Source: UBA11865 sp041570195
Lineage (GTDB): Bacteria > Chloroflexota > Anaerolineae > Promineifilales > Promineifilaceae
DNA length: 64,000 bases
NCBI GenBank assembly: GCA_041570195.1
Contig: JBFFWQ010000010.1
Location: 18,529 to 82,528, forward strand
Direction of reading: 5' to 3'
Positions 24,784 to 33,709 of the stretch are shown one piece after another. Positions within the stretch are counted from its first letter, which is position 1; the number at the start of each line of letters is the position of its first letter. Both the position numbers and the translations under genes were made by a program. Under the pieces are notes generated by a model, which ran no database searches, was not told where the DNA came from, and saw only the letters and a program-made list of their open reading frames with translations.

Positions 24784-27024
24784 GTGAAGAGAAAGGTACT
24801 GCCAGTCATAATCATCGCCTTCAGTCTGATGGTGGTCTCTGGCCTGATCCAGGCTGCCCAGCTTCAGGTCGAAATCGCTGGCCGTTCGCCGGTGCCGGCC
24901 GATAAAGAATCGGTTGCTTCTGGCGTCTCCTTCACGGTTGATCCACTGATCCAGGGGCGCTTCGCTCAAGCGGGCGAGACCGCCGAATTTGAAGTAACTG
25001 TAGTCAACACAGGCAGCTCACCAACAGATACCTATGAACTCGAGGCCAGTTCCACCTGGCCGGCCGTGCTTTACGGTCCAGACGGTAGCACGCCCCTGAT
25101 TGATACCAACGGCAGCGGCACTGTGGACACCGGCATTGTAATATCCGGCCAGGCATTTACGATCAAGGCCAGGGTTGAAACACCTCCGGATGAAGTCATC
25201 GGCGACGAAAACATGGTCGAGTTGACCATCACCTCGTCCATCAGCCCGTCTTTGATCACAACAACCGTCATGCAAGGGGCCATACCGGCGCCATTCGTTC
25301 AGACCTTGTACGAGCACTCCAACGAGGCCATGAGTTTGATCATGTCGCAGCCGAATGGCGCATGGCAACAACAGACAACCCCTGATTCATGGTTTGACGA
25401 AGAAAATCGATTTCCCGAATTAGCTGTGGCTGAGACTTTCTCAGGCTATGTATATGCATGGACTCGCTGGTGGGTTCCAGGCACCCTCTGGGTAAGCGAG
25501 GTGGAGTATACACTCACCGACAAGGCCGGCTTGAACCAAACCCAGTTGACAAAGGTGGCGGACCATTCTAAAGCCGGCTTGAATACATATGACGAGGCGC
25601 CGGCCGTGGCCGTGGCACCTGACGGAAGAATTGGCATTGCTTGGTATCGAAGCATCGTGCAAAATGAGCTCACTGAGAACCGGGCCCAGAACGACAATGT
25701 GTACCTGGTCATTTTGGATCCGGCCGGCAATCCGATCACTGAATCCATCAATCTCACCCGCAACCATGAGTGGTGGAGCCAGAATTCACCTGCTATTGAA
25801 GTTCCGCGCTTCAGAGCGCCACGCATCGCCGCCACTCGGGACAATCACTTCTTGGTCGCCTGGGAAAGCAAGGTGATGAGCTATACGGGGTCTATAACAA
25901 TTCCGGTCGACTTAAATGACATTTACTATACTGTTTACGACACTGACGGCTTAACGGCGACCAACGTGGTCAATTTGACGAGTAATGTGCTTGGGCAGGA
26001 CATGGGCTCCATCAGGCCGGCCGTTTCAAGCGCCGGCGCTGATCGTATTCTGTTATCGTGGAATCAGCGAAGACCACGCGAGCAGGGTGGCGACGATATC
26101 TTCTTTACAGTGATTGACAGTAGCGGTTCGACGATCGAGGCGCCTACCAAACTATCTGGTAAGTCAGATAACGAAAATGGACTGGTTGATTGGTCGAACT
26201 TCGATGTCGTGGAACTCTCAGATGGTGACTTCATCGCCGCCTGGCAGGCGTATGGATGTGAAGATTACCCGGCCGATACTCCAAGGCTTCGCTACGCTAT
26301 CATAAAAGGCGCCAACTATAATCGGGCCGGACCTCCAACCTGCCTGCCCCCTCGCAGGCAAGTCGGTGAGCCAACTATTGTGGCCGTGGGAGGAGATGAG
26401 GGTATCTCTCTGGTTGCGGACAATGAGGGCCGAGCTATTCTAACCTGGACGGACAGGGCCGCCAGGGATACCGAGAAGCGACAGAAACTCTACTACGCAC
26501 TAATAGACGGCAACCGCAAACTGGACACGTATCCAATGGTATTCCATCAGAACGCCCCGGGTGACGACGAGTTATCCACGGGGCTTCAGGGATATGGCAG
26601 CGCCCCGCGCATCTACATCGACGCAGCCATTGCCTTGGATGCGCCAAGGTTCACCGGCGGCGTCAGCCAGGCGGCCGAATTTGATATCAACTATAGCAAC
26701 TTGGGCGTGGTGACCGGCACGAACCTCGCCATTACCCTTGCCCTTGATCCCGGCCTGACCTATCAGTCTGACAACGCTCCGATAGCACCTAGCATTCAAG
26801 GATCCGACGTCATCTGGAATCTTCCGCAATTGCGTTCCTTGGAGCATGAATCATTCAGCGTGGAGGTTATAGTCAGCGACTCGGTCAGCATCCCCCACAG
26901 CTTCCCTCTGACTGCCACCATTACGGTCAGTGGTACCGAAGCTAGCCTGGCCAATAATATCGACCGGGCCTGGCTGGTCGTGGCGCGACCCCTATACTTG
27001 CCTATGATCATCAAATCGGAGTAA
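24784..27024 (+). CDS. Secreted beta-rich protein with DUF11-like domain and YLPMIIK tail
   Basis: A 746-residue exported protein with signal peptide (KRKVLPVIIIAFSLMVVSG..QAAQ). Residues about 45-165 resemble a CARDB/NEW3-like beta domain (AQAGETAEFEVTVVNTGSS). The middle (about 190-610) has repeated segments suggestive of a propeller or sialidase-like fold, such as APAVAVAPDGRIGIAWYR, APRIAATRDNHFLVAWES and AVSSAGADRILLSWNQRR. A DUF11-like domain follows at about 620-735 (EFDINYSNLGVVTGTNLAIT). The last residues are LYLPMIIKSE, a tail I associate with exported Chloroflexota proteins. No catalytic residues are evident. Surface display or matrix function is possible but unproven. Confidence 0.8.
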   Translation: MKRKVLPVIIIAFSLMVVSGLIQAAQLQVEIAGRSPVPADKESVASGVSFTVDPLIQGRFAQAGETAEFEVTVVNTGSSPTDTYELEASSTWPAVLYGPDGSTPLIDTNGSGTVDTGIVISGQAFTIKARVETPPDEVIGDENMVELTITSSISPSLITTTVMQGAIPAPFVQTLYEHSNEAMSLIMSQPNGAWQQQTTPDSWFDEENRFPELAVAETFSGYVYAWTRWWVPGTLWVSEVEYTLTDKAGLNQTQLTKVADHSKAGLNTYDEAPAVAVAPDGRIGIAWYRSIVQNELTENRAQNDNVYLVILDPAGNPITESINLTRNHEWWSQNSPAIEVPRFRAPRIAATRDNHFLVAWESKVMSYTGSITIPVDLNDIYYTVYDTDGLTATNVVNLTSNVLGQDMGSIRPAVSSAGADRILLSWNQRRPREQGGDDIFFTVIDSSGSTIEAPTKLSGKSDNENGLVDWSNFDVVELSDGDFIAAWQAYGCEDYPADTPRLRYAIIKGANYNRAGPPTCLPPRRQVGEPTIVAVGGDEGISLVADNEGRAILTWTDRAARDTEKRQKLYYALIDGNRKLDTYPMVFHQNAPGDDELSTGLQGYGSAPRIYIDAAIALDAPRFTGGVSQAAEFDINYSNLGVVTGTNLAITLALDPGLTYQSDNAPIAPSIQGSDVIWNLPQLRSLEHESFSVEVIVSDSVSIPHSFPLTATITVSGTEASLANNIDRAWLVVARPLYLPMIIKSE

Positions 27025-27108
27025 CGTTGGATCCGAGACCTGAAATATCTGCCCGACTTGGCGAGTTCCTTCATGCCTCCAGGAAGACTCCAGCAGGGCG
27101 GCCTGTGT

Positions 27109-28317
27109 TTAAGTCGGCGCCTCATCTAATGGCGGCGCAAAGGCGAGAAAGTCAGTCGCAAACCGCCGGCCGTATTCTTCAAGCAACGCTTCAATCCGCT
27201 CTTGGCTGGGCGAAACTACGATGATGCCGGCATGGTTCTTCTTGTTCAGCCGCCAGGCGACTTCCGGATCGTCATAGGCCGAAGTGTCCGGATACTCCTG
27301 GCGGGCTAGGCAAATCAAAACGCCCGCGTATTCTTGACTGGCCGAAGGCGGCTGGTAGGCAATGTTCAGGATATCGGCTAGCTCGATTGCCGCCCACTCG
27401 GCCCAAAGATTCACACCCGTGGCATGCAGCACCAACTCGGAGATATTGGCGCCTCCGACCCGTGCGGCCGTCTCTAGGAAATAGAACCGGCCATCATCCG
27501 CGCCCTTGATGAACTCTGTGTGAGTTACACCCCGGACCATACCCAGCGCCACCATCAAATCCTTATTTAGGGCCCTCAGCTCGCGCGCCTCGTTTGAGTC
27601 GCGTTCAATCGTGCGGCTGATGAAAACGCCGCCTTCGTGTGAAACGGCCAGCAGCGGCTGCCAGTATCGATGAACTTCGGCAAAAACTACCTCTCTTTCG
27701 GAAATAATAGCATCAACATGGAAGACATCGCCCTCTACAAATCTCTCGAGGACATAGTAGGAGGCCTTGTCGGCCAACCCATCCAGTAGCCGCCACAATT
27801 CCTGCTCGGAGTACACTTTGCTAATTCCCATGGCGCCAGCCTGGGATCTGGGTTTCAGGACCCAGGGCGGGCTGTTATCGGCGATGTAGGCGCCAATCTC
27901 TTGGTGATTGATGACCGCAGTGAACTCTGGCACCAAGATACCTTTATCCTTCGCCTGCACGCGCATCGCCAGCTTATCGCGAAAATAGCGCGCGGTGGTA
28001 TCACCCATACCAGGTATTCGCAGATGCTCCCGCAGCGAAGCGGCCGTCTCCACGTCGAAATCATCCAAGGCGACGACCCGATCGATCTTGCGTTCCCTGG
28101 CCAGGTAACTGACGGCGTGCGTGACATCGGGCTGCCGTGAGATATCGGGCATCAAGAAGCGCTCATCTATGACATCTTTCGGCCAATCCTCGTCTGCCAA
28201 CCTCTCCTTGGTGAGAAGCATGACATGACAACCCTGCTGCTTGCAGGCGATCATGAAATCGGCGCCCTTGAAATAGCTGGCCAGGCACAGGACGTTAATT
28301 GTTCGCTCTACAGTCAC
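27109..28317 (-). CDS. ATP-grasp superfamily enzyme
   Basis: A 402-residue protein with an N-terminal Rossmann-like domain (INVLCLASYFKGADFMIACK), a central hinge with DDFDVETAASLREHL, and the ATP-grasp fold. Visible ATP-grasp features are PPWVLKPRSQAGAMGISKV, YYVLERFVEGDVFHVDAII and GRFYFLETAARVGGANISEL, the last carrying the metal-binding Glu. Layout resembles carbamoyl-phosphate-synthase-like and peptide-ligase members. The carboxylate and nucleophile substrates cannot be told. The GTG start has an excellent GGGAGGTG about 9 bases upstream. It stands alone between a secreted protein gene and an SOS-like promoter. Confidence 0.88.
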   Translation of the reverse strand: MTVERTINVLCLASYFKGADFMIACKQQGCHVMLLTKERLADEDWPKDVIDERFLMPDISRQPDVTHAVSYLARERKIDRVVALDDFDVETAASLREHLRIPGMGDTTARYFRDKLAMRVQAKDKGILVPEFTAVINHQEIGAYIADNSPPWVLKPRSQAGAMGISKVYSEQELWRLLDGLADKASYYVLERFVEGDVFHVDAIISEREVVFAEVHRYWQPLLAVSHEGGVFISRTIERDSNEARELRALNKDLMVALGMVRGVTHTEFIKGADDGRFYFLETAARVGGANISELVLHATGVNLWAEWAAIELADILNIAYQPPSASQEYAGVLICLARQEYPDTSAYDDPEVAWRLNKKNHAGIIVVSPSQERIEALLEEYGRRFATDFLAFAPPLDEAPT

Positions 28318-28444
28318 TCTGAAACACCTCCCGGTTGATTCTACGGGATTCTATTCTAGCACTGAACTGTCAGGCCCGTCCAAGGACAGGCATTGAGCAA
28401 CGTGGAGAGAAGTCCAGGGGCGACATTATGCGCGAGGCAGCGAT

Positions 28445-28473
28445 TTGACAATATAGAACATATGTGCTATTTT
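28445..28473 (+). promoter_or_regulatory. Promoter with LexA-like palindrome in the spacer
   Basis: TTGACA (28445-28450), 17 bases, then TATTTT (28468-28473). The spacer and the start of the -10 box are covered by the near-palindrome TAGAACATATGTGCTA (28454-28469). Its core GAAC-ATAT-GTGC differs by one base from the GAAC-N4-GTTC core of Gram-positive-type LexA boxes. An operator in this position would block RNA polymerase. The rest of the 28318-28547 gap shows nothing else I can support. Confidence 0.5.
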
Positions 28474-28547
28474 GGTCTTTACTACGTTAGAAGATGACCG
28501 CCAGAGTTTCGCTCGACAATATTTGCTAGACGAATAGGAGAAACAAC

Positions 28548-29363
28548 ATGAGAAATAGCAATTCGATGCCCCGTGTACCAGGTCCAGATCTGAGCAAATT
28601 GACGGGAACGGCGCTGCGCATGCCGCGCCATTTCTTGCTTGGCCTGATTCTGATATTCGCGTTGCTGGCCTTCGAGATGTTCAATTTCGATACAACCCGT
28701 TTTGCCCTGGAAAGCTTGTTGGGCGATGTACGCTTTGCCGGTATCGCTTGGGCCACTATCCTGGCCATTGCATTTTGCGCCATAGACTTCGCCGGCCTGG
28801 GTCGGCTGTTCACTCCCGAAAGGGGCCGCGACGAACCAAAGGAGATGTGGTATCTCACCGGCGCCTGGCTTTTGGGCGCGACCATGAACGCAGTCATGAC
28901 CTGGTGGGCCGTCTCCACCGTATTGCTTGGCCACGATCTGGGGAATGAAGTACTGAGCCGCGAGCAGCTATTGCACATTGTCCCCGTATTTGTCGCCATC
29001 CTGGTTTGGCTTACGCGAATCCTTTTTATTGGCGCTGTGACGATGGCCGGCGAACGGCTTTTGCACGGCCATGACAACTCGGGGGGCCGGCCCAAATCTA
29101 TCGCCGGCCAGACGCAGAAGCCAGCCGGACGGCAACAAGGCCCGCATCCAGCACCCACGCGAGCCGGGGCCGTCCAGCAAAGTAAAGAGACCGCTGTGGA
29201 GCCGACGCCGTTCGAATCAGGCGCCACCAAGCCATCGGCCGCCAAACCAAAGGGCAACGGACAGCCGACCAGGGTCAACCGGCGACCACCCCGCCCACGC
29301 CCCAGCAACGTGAAACGCCCTGGATACGGCAATGTCCAGGCCAGCAACCGCGTTCGCTGGTAA
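28548..29363 (+). CDS. Four-TM membrane protein with basic Pro-rich tail
   Basis: A 271-residue protein of unknown family. Four hydrophobic helices are visible: HFLLGLILIFALLAFEMF, FAGIAWATILAIAFCAIDF, WYLTGAWLLGATMNAVMTWW and IVPVFVAILVWLTRILFIGA. The last 90 residues are hydrophilic, rich in Lys, Arg, Pro and Gln, and probably disordered and cytoplasmic. AGGAG with suitable spacing precedes the ATG. The promoter upstream carries a LexA-like palindrome, so induction by DNA damage is possible. A 281-residue frame on the opposite strand is a shadow. The gene has no obvious partner and converges on the M23 peptidase gene. Confidence 0.75.
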   Translation: MRNSNSMPRVPGPDLSKLTGTALRMPRHFLLGLILIFALLAFEMFNFDTTRFALESLLGDVRFAGIAWATILAIAFCAIDFAGLGRLFTPERGRDEPKEMWYLTGAWLLGATMNAVMTWWAVSTVLLGHDLGNEVLSREQLLHIVPVFVAILVWLTRILFIGAVTMAGERLLHGHDNSGGRPKSIAGQTQKPAGRQQGPHPAPTRAGAVQQSKETAVEPTPFESGATKPSAAKPKGNGQPTRVNRRPPRPRPSNVKRPGYGNVQASNRVRW

Positions 29364-29428
29364 CGGAGCAATCTTCATTGCAGTCCCATTTGTCTGAAGT
29401 GGGCCATTCCTATCGGCGTGTTGGAAAG

Positions 29429-30709
29429 CTATGAATCAGGCGTGACGGCCGTCTCGGCGATCTCAGGAGTCGGTTCGGCCGGCGGTCCCGGGGTTGGTGT
29501 CTTGAAGGGTTCAGTTACGATTTCGACGGACATCAGTTGACCACCCTGAACGCTGACCGGTAGTTTATAGACTGTGCCCTGCAATTCTACGTACAACTCG
29601 TACTCGCCTGGTTTCAAATCGGCCAGGACGAAGTTCTCGGCCAGGGACTCATCCGGGTTAATCAGGTCTTCAGGATCGCCAAGGTACGTCCAGCTGGTTT
29701 GGGACTCAGTGCCCTCGGAGCGGCCGACCGCGGTTACCGTCACGCCTTGCCATGGTCGGCCCTCCGGATCGACCAATCGCCCGGCGATCAAGCCGCGCGT
29801 AGCCGGCGGTTGCAGCCAAAGGAACGGATTACGCGTCGCGCCAAACTCATTTGATCCAACTCGAACTTCGAAATGCAAATGCGGCAGCCGCGCCGCCCCG
29901 CCGAAGCCGACTTCGGCCACTTGCTGGCCTCGGTTGACCCGTTCGCCTGGTCGAACGGTCATATTTAGGACGTGACCATAAACTGCGTAGACCGGTTGGG
30001 TCCGCCAGCGCTGGTCTAGCTCGATGACTACCAGATGCCCGTACCAATCACAGCGCCAGCCAAACAAACGCCAGGCATCCTCTCCGGCGACGATTACTGT
30101 GCCGTCAGCCGCTGCCAGGACCGGCGTGCCCAGCGGCTCAGCTGCGTCGATACCATTATGCAACAAGTAGCGTCCCCCGGCGTCGTAGCCGTATGGCAAC
30201 CAATCTGTGTAGAGGAGCCGCCCGCCTCCCGGCAAGGGCTTATCCAGCCAGAGATGTTTCTCTGGCTCAGCATCCGGGGCCGGCCAACGCCGCGCATCGA
30301 GGTAGAAATGGCGGTAGTCAGGCTTGGCAGGCGGCGGATCTGGACAGGTACGGTCTACCGGATCGTTGGCCTCCAGAACAGCTACCGTGGCCGTGATATC
30401 AACGGTGGGCGAAGGCTTGACAGCCACAGTTGGGCTGGGCGTGAAGCTCGCCGTAGGCGTCGACGTCGGGCGGGTCGTGGCCGTTGGCGGCGGAAGAGCA
30501 GTCGCCGTTAGGCTGGGTAGCAAAGTCGCGGGACGTGAGGCAGTTGTCGTGATCGTCGGCCGTACGGCACTCGTCGCTTCAGCCGTGACTAGAATTCCGC
30601 CAGGTGTCGTGTCAGGCACGTTGCCGGCCGCAGGCCGGCAGGCAGCCAGGATCATCACGCCGATGGCAAGTAAGAACAGCAGGGGGTCATGGTTAGTTCG
30701 GAAACGCAT
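29429..30709 (-). CDS. M23 (LytM-type) metallopeptidase lipoprotein
   Basis: A 426-residue exported protein with lipobox ILAAC near residue 24. A long Thr/Pro/Ala-rich linker (about 30-110) is followed by an M23 domain. The zinc ligands appear in HNGIDAAEPLGTPVLAA (His and Asp) and RLPHLHFEVRVG (His-x-His), with an intervening YAVYGHVL. Such domains cleave peptidoglycan cross-links or act as activators. A small beta domain resembling carboxypeptidase-regulatory modules comes after it (IAGRLVDPEGRPWQGVTVTA, ending near residue 400), then a Pro/Thr-rich tail. All zinc ligands seem present, so it is likely active. No good ribosome site precedes the ATG. Confidence 0.88.
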   Translation of the reverse strand: MRFRTNHDPLLFLLAIGVMILAACRPAAGNVPDTTPGGILVTAEATSAVRPTITTTASRPATLLPSLTATALPPPTATTRPTSTPTASFTPSPTVAVKPSPTVDITATVAVLEANDPVDRTCPDPPPAKPDYRHFYLDARRWPAPDAEPEKHLWLDKPLPGGGRLLYTDWLPYGYDAGGRYLLHNGIDAAEPLGTPVLAAADGTVIVAGEDAWRLFGWRCDWYGHLVVIELDQRWRTQPVYAVYGHVLNMTVRPGERVNRGQQVAEVGFGGAARLPHLHFEVRVGSNEFGATRNPFLWLQPPATRGLIAGRLVDPEGRPWQGVTVTAVGRSEGTESQTSWTYLGDPEDLINPDESLAENFVLADLKPGEYELYVELQGTVYKLPVSVQGGQLMSVEIVTEPFKTPTPGPPAEPTPEIAETAVTPDS

Positions 30710-30735
30710 TATATGCTGATAATCAATGGAGATCT

Positions 30736-30764
30736 ATTGTCCGCGCCCGCCGTCTGGCGGTCAA
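30736..30764 (-). promoter_or_regulatory. Promoter of the M23 peptidase gene
   Basis: On the minus strand TTGACC (30764-30759), a 17-base spacer and GACAAT (30741-30736). The RNA start would be near 30729, only about 20 bases before the ATG. It is divergent from, and nearly touches, the valS leader promoter at 30770-30798. Confidence 0.55.
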
Positions 30765-30769
30765 GGAGT

Positions 30770-30798
30770 TTGAGCCTGTTTGTCTGATCGATTATAAT
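30770..30798 (+). promoter_or_regulatory. Promoter of the T-box/valS transcript
   Basis: TTGAGC (30770-30775), a 17-base spacer and TATAAT (30793-30798). The predicted RNA start is near 30805, so the leader before valS is about 340 bases. Confidence 0.65.
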
Positions 30799-30804
30799 GC
30801 TGGT

Positions 30805-31112
30805 GATTCATGGTACTCTCCACTGGGAGGAGTAAGTTGACACCGTTCTGCGAGAGAAGAAGAGGGCATGGTTGCAAACACTTGCCAGGACATGGCCCAC
30901 TGAACGCCGCCCGGATTGACTGCTGAAGAAATCGCAAGTCGCCTAACTTGCGACCGGTGAGAGTAGAACGGCACGGGATGGCCGGTTTTAGTTGCGCCTG
31001 ATGATGGCCAGGAAAGGAGCACGTTTGGCCAGTAATGGGCGGCGAAATGAGGAGGTACCGCTGAAGGTCCTAGTGACCCTTTCGTCCTCTTTGTGGACGA
31101 GAGGGTCTTTTT
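30805..31112 (+). ncRNA. T-box riboswitch leader of valS
   Basis: A structured leader in front of an aminoacyl-tRNA synthetase gene. It opens with a hairpin (TACTCTCC and GGAGGAGTA, about 30814-30834). It contains a complementary pair CCGTTCT and AGAACGG that could close a long stem, and a hairpin CGCAAGT/ACTTGCG. The hallmark T-box sequence GAGGAGGTACCGC lies at about 31048-31060, followed by a strong terminator. When uncharged tRNA-Val binds, the antiterminator should form and valS should be transcribed. I could not fold stem I uniquely, so the specifier codon is not assigned. The base before GGTACC is A where T is normally found. Confidence 0.8.
31075..31112 (+). terminator. Regulated intrinsic terminator of the T-box leader
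   Basis: A 13-base stem GACCCTTTCGTCC (31075-31087) and GGACGAGAGGGTC (31095-31107) with a 7-base loop and one G-T pair, followed directly by TTTTT (31108-31112). It is placed just after the T-box antiterminator sequence and ends 34 bases before the valS ATG. Confidence 0.88.
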
Positions 31113-31146
31113 GTTGGCCCGGTTGGGGCCTAGAAGGGGTACGTTG

Positions 31147-33612
31147 ATGCCATTAGCAAGGCGATACAAACCAGCTAAAGTGGAACGCGCTCTGCGTACT
31201 TGCTGGCAGGAAGAGGGTATTTACCGCTTTGCGCGCGATGGGCGGCCCGTATACGCCATCGACACGCCGCCCCCAACGGTGTCAGGGCTGTTGCATCTAG
31301 GCCACGTCTATTCCTATAGCCAGACCGATTTCATTGCCCGATATCGGCGAATGATTGGCGACGATGTGCTCTATCCAATGGGCTACGATGACAATGGCTT
31401 GCCGACGGAACGCCTGGTCGAAAAAACTATCGGAGTTCGGGCCACAGACATTGGCCGGCAGGCCTTCATCGAGAAATGCCTCCAGATCAGCGAAGAAACT
31501 GAACGTAATTACCAGGAACTCTGGGAGCGCTTGGGCCTCTCGGTCGATTGGCAAAACACCTACCGCACCATAGACGACGATAGCCGGCGCCTGTCCCAGC
31601 TATCGTTTCTCGACCTCTACCAGAAGGGTTTGGCCTACCGTCGCAGAGCGCCAGCTATTTGGTGCCCAGAATGCCAGACTGCGATCGCTCAGGCGGAATT
31701 GGATGACCTGGAACGCGAGAGCGAGTTTGTGACTGTACCGTTCAAGCTAGACGATGCTTCCACACTACTCGTCGCCACCACAAGGCCTGAACTCCTACCG
31801 GCCTGCGTTGCTCTCTTTGTCCACCCGGAAGATGACCGATACCGACAACTAGTTGGCCGCCAGGCGACCGTGCCGCTATTTGGCCAGGCGGTACGTGTAT
31901 TGGATGACCCGGCCGCCGAACCTGACAAGGGTACCGGCGCGGTGATGTGCTGCACATTCGGCGATACAAGTGATGTGGCCTGGTGGTATACCTACAACCT
32001 GGATCTAGTCGAGGCCGTTGGTCGCGACGGTCGTCTGACTAGCGCGGCCGGCGACTTCGCCGGTCAGACCGTCCCCGGCGCCCGTGAACTGATCAAGCAG
32101 GCTCTGTCCGAGCGCCAGTTGCTAACAGAAAGATATCCCACCACTCAGTCACTACGCGTTCATGAACGTTGCGATACGCCGGTCGAATATGTCGTCGCCG
32201 CGCAGTGGTTCGTGCGCGTCATGGAATACAAGGAGGCGCTACTGGCAGCCGGCGAGCGGGTTCGATGGTACCCAGCGCAGATGAAAAACCGCTACAAACA
32301 ATGGGTAGACAATCTCAACTGGGATTGGTGCATTTCCCGTCAGCGCTACTTCGGCGTGCCTTTTCCAATATGGTTTTGCGATGAATGCGGCGAGATCATC
32401 ACCGCCGAACCCAGTGCACTGCCAGTTGATCCTGCAGATGCCTCGCCTTCGGGTCCCTGCATCTGCGGCAACACACGTTTCAGGCCAGAGACCGATGTCA
32501 TGGACACCTGGGCCACCTCTTCCATCACTCCTCAACGAGTTGGTCAGCTAGTGGGTGCCAGCGGCTTTGACGGACAACGCTTCGAGCCTCTGTCCCTGCG
32601 GCCACAGGCCCATGAAATCATCCGCACCTGGGCCTTCTACAGTCTTGTCAAAGCGTATCACCATTTTGGCATCAGGCCCTGGAACGAGGTCGCCATATCT
32701 GGTTGGGGGCTAGCCCCGGAAGGAACCGGCAAGATCAGCAAGAGTCGCGGCGGCGGGCCGATTTCTCCTCTGGAAATGATTGAGCGCTATTCGGCTGACG
32801 CGGTTCGCTACTGGGCTGCAAGCAGCGGGCTGGGTAAGGACGCCGTCATTAGTGAGAAGAAGATCCAATCCGGCTCCAAATTGGTCACCAAGTTGTGGAA
32901 CGTAGCCCGATTCAGCCAGCGCTTCCTGGCGGACTATCGGCCGCCCACTAGCCCGCCCACGCTATTGCTCTCGGACCGATGGATCTTGAGTCGGCTCCAT
33001 GAAGTGATCGCCAGCGCCAGCGAGCACTTTGCCGAACTTGATTATGCCGCAGCGAAAAGTATCGTCGAAAACTTCTTCTGGACCGACCTGGCCGACAACT
33101 ACCTAGAAATGATCAAGAAGCGACTATATGACAGCGCCGAGATAGTGAACGGCATAGAGGCCAGCGCCGGAGCTCGTTATGCCCTCTACCACGCTCTGCT
33201 GGCGACTATCAAGTTGCTCGCGCCCATTTTGCCTTATGTCACCGAGGAGATCTACCGGGGGCTCTTTGAAGTCAACGATAATCCGGCCTCTATTCACATC
33301 AGCGATTGGCCTACAGCCGAGCCGCATTGGGTTGATAAGCAGGCCTCTCAAATCGGCCAGGCGCTACTGTCTATCGCCACCGCGGTTCGACGCTACAAGA
33401 GTCACAGCAACCTGTCGCTTGGTGCAGAAATAGCCAGGTTACACGTAGCGGTCGACGATCTGACCGTGGGCCAGGCGCTACAAGAGGCGCGTACAGACAT
33501 TCGCAGCGTTACCCGGGCCAGAGTTGTCACCATCAGTGCCCGGCCAGATCCTACATTGCTGATTATCTCGGCAGAGGGCGCCTTGTCAGTAGGCCTGCTG
33601 CCCGTGGAATAG
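31147..33612 (+). CDS. valS: Valyl-tRNA synthetase
   Basis: Class I synthetase of 821 residues. HLGH (residues 50-53) follows DTPPPTVSGLL, the typical ValS setting of the HIGH motif. The editing domain has LVATTRPELLPACVALFVHP. WDWCISRQRYFGVPFP comes before a zinc-type knuckle (CDECGE, then CICG). The KMSKS equivalent is GKISKSRGG. An anticodon-binding domain follows, and the C-terminal coiled coil found in many ValS proteins appears to be absent. The ATG at 31147 has AAGGGG about 7 bases upstream. An in-frame extension to 31093 runs through the terminator hairpin and is rejected. Expression is probably governed by the T-box leader. Confidence 0.95.
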   Translation: MPLARRYKPAKVERALRTCWQEEGIYRFARDGRPVYAIDTPPPTVSGLLHLGHVYSYSQTDFIARYRRMIGDDVLYPMGYDDNGLPTERLVEKTIGVRATDIGRQAFIEKCLQISEETERNYQELWERLGLSVDWQNTYRTIDDDSRRLSQLSFLDLYQKGLAYRRRAPAIWCPECQTAIAQAELDDLERESEFVTVPFKLDDASTLLVATTRPELLPACVALFVHPEDDRYRQLVGRQATVPLFGQAVRVLDDPAAEPDKGTGAVMCCTFGDTSDVAWWYTYNLDLVEAVGRDGRLTSAAGDFAGQTVPGARELIKQALSERQLLTERYPTTQSLRVHERCDTPVEYVVAAQWFVRVMEYKEALLAAGERVRWYPAQMKNRYKQWVDNLNWDWCISRQRYFGVPFPIWFCDECGEIITAEPSALPVDPADASPSGPCICGNTRFRPETDVMDTWATSSITPQRVGQLVGASGFDGQRFEPLSLRPQAHEIIRTWAFYSLVKAYHHFGIRPWNEVAISGWGLAPEGTGKISKSRGGGPISPLEMIERYSADAVRYWAASSGLGKDAVISEKKIQSGSKLVTKLWNVARFSQRFLADYRPPTSPPTLLLSDRWILSRLHEVIASASEHFAELDYAAAKSIVENFFWTDLADNYLEMIKKRLYDSAEIVNGIEASAGARYALYHALLATIKLLAPILPYVTEEIYRGLFEVNDNPASIHISDWPTAEPHWVDKQASQIGQALLSIATAVRRYKSHSNLSLGAEIARLHVAVDDLTVGQALQEARTDIRSVTRARVVTISARPDPTLLIISAEGALSVGLLPVE

Positions 33613-33644
33613 GCCAAGATGGCTATCACGGGTCGGTCTTTTTT
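33601..33644 (+). terminator. Possible terminator after valS
   Basis: CCCGTG (33601-33606) pairs with CACGGG (33627-33632), with an inner pair AGGCC/GGCT. T6 lies at 33639-33644, six bases beyond the stem. The stem overlaps the valS stop codon. The offset T-run makes it a weak candidate. A TATACT box at 33650-33655 may serve the ferritin gene, but no -35 was found. Confidence 0.4.
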
Positions 33645-33709
33645 GCTATTATACTGCATAGCTATGGCCATTATCGGCCAGAAGATATTAGACCATTAAG
33701 GAGAACGCA

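Noticed and set aside
28526..29371. A 281-residue open frame on the minus strand opposite the four-TM gene
   Set aside because: It has no ribosome site and its product has no domain features. The plus-strand gene has a promoter, an AGGAG site and clear TM helices.
29364..29428. A terminator between the convergent four-TM and M23 genes
   Set aside because: No stem followed by a T-run could be found on either strand.
31093..31146. An 18-codon N-terminal extension of valS
   Set aside because: It is encoded by the terminator hairpin and T-run of the T-box leader. The ATG at 31147 has its own ribosome site and begins with typical ValS sequence.
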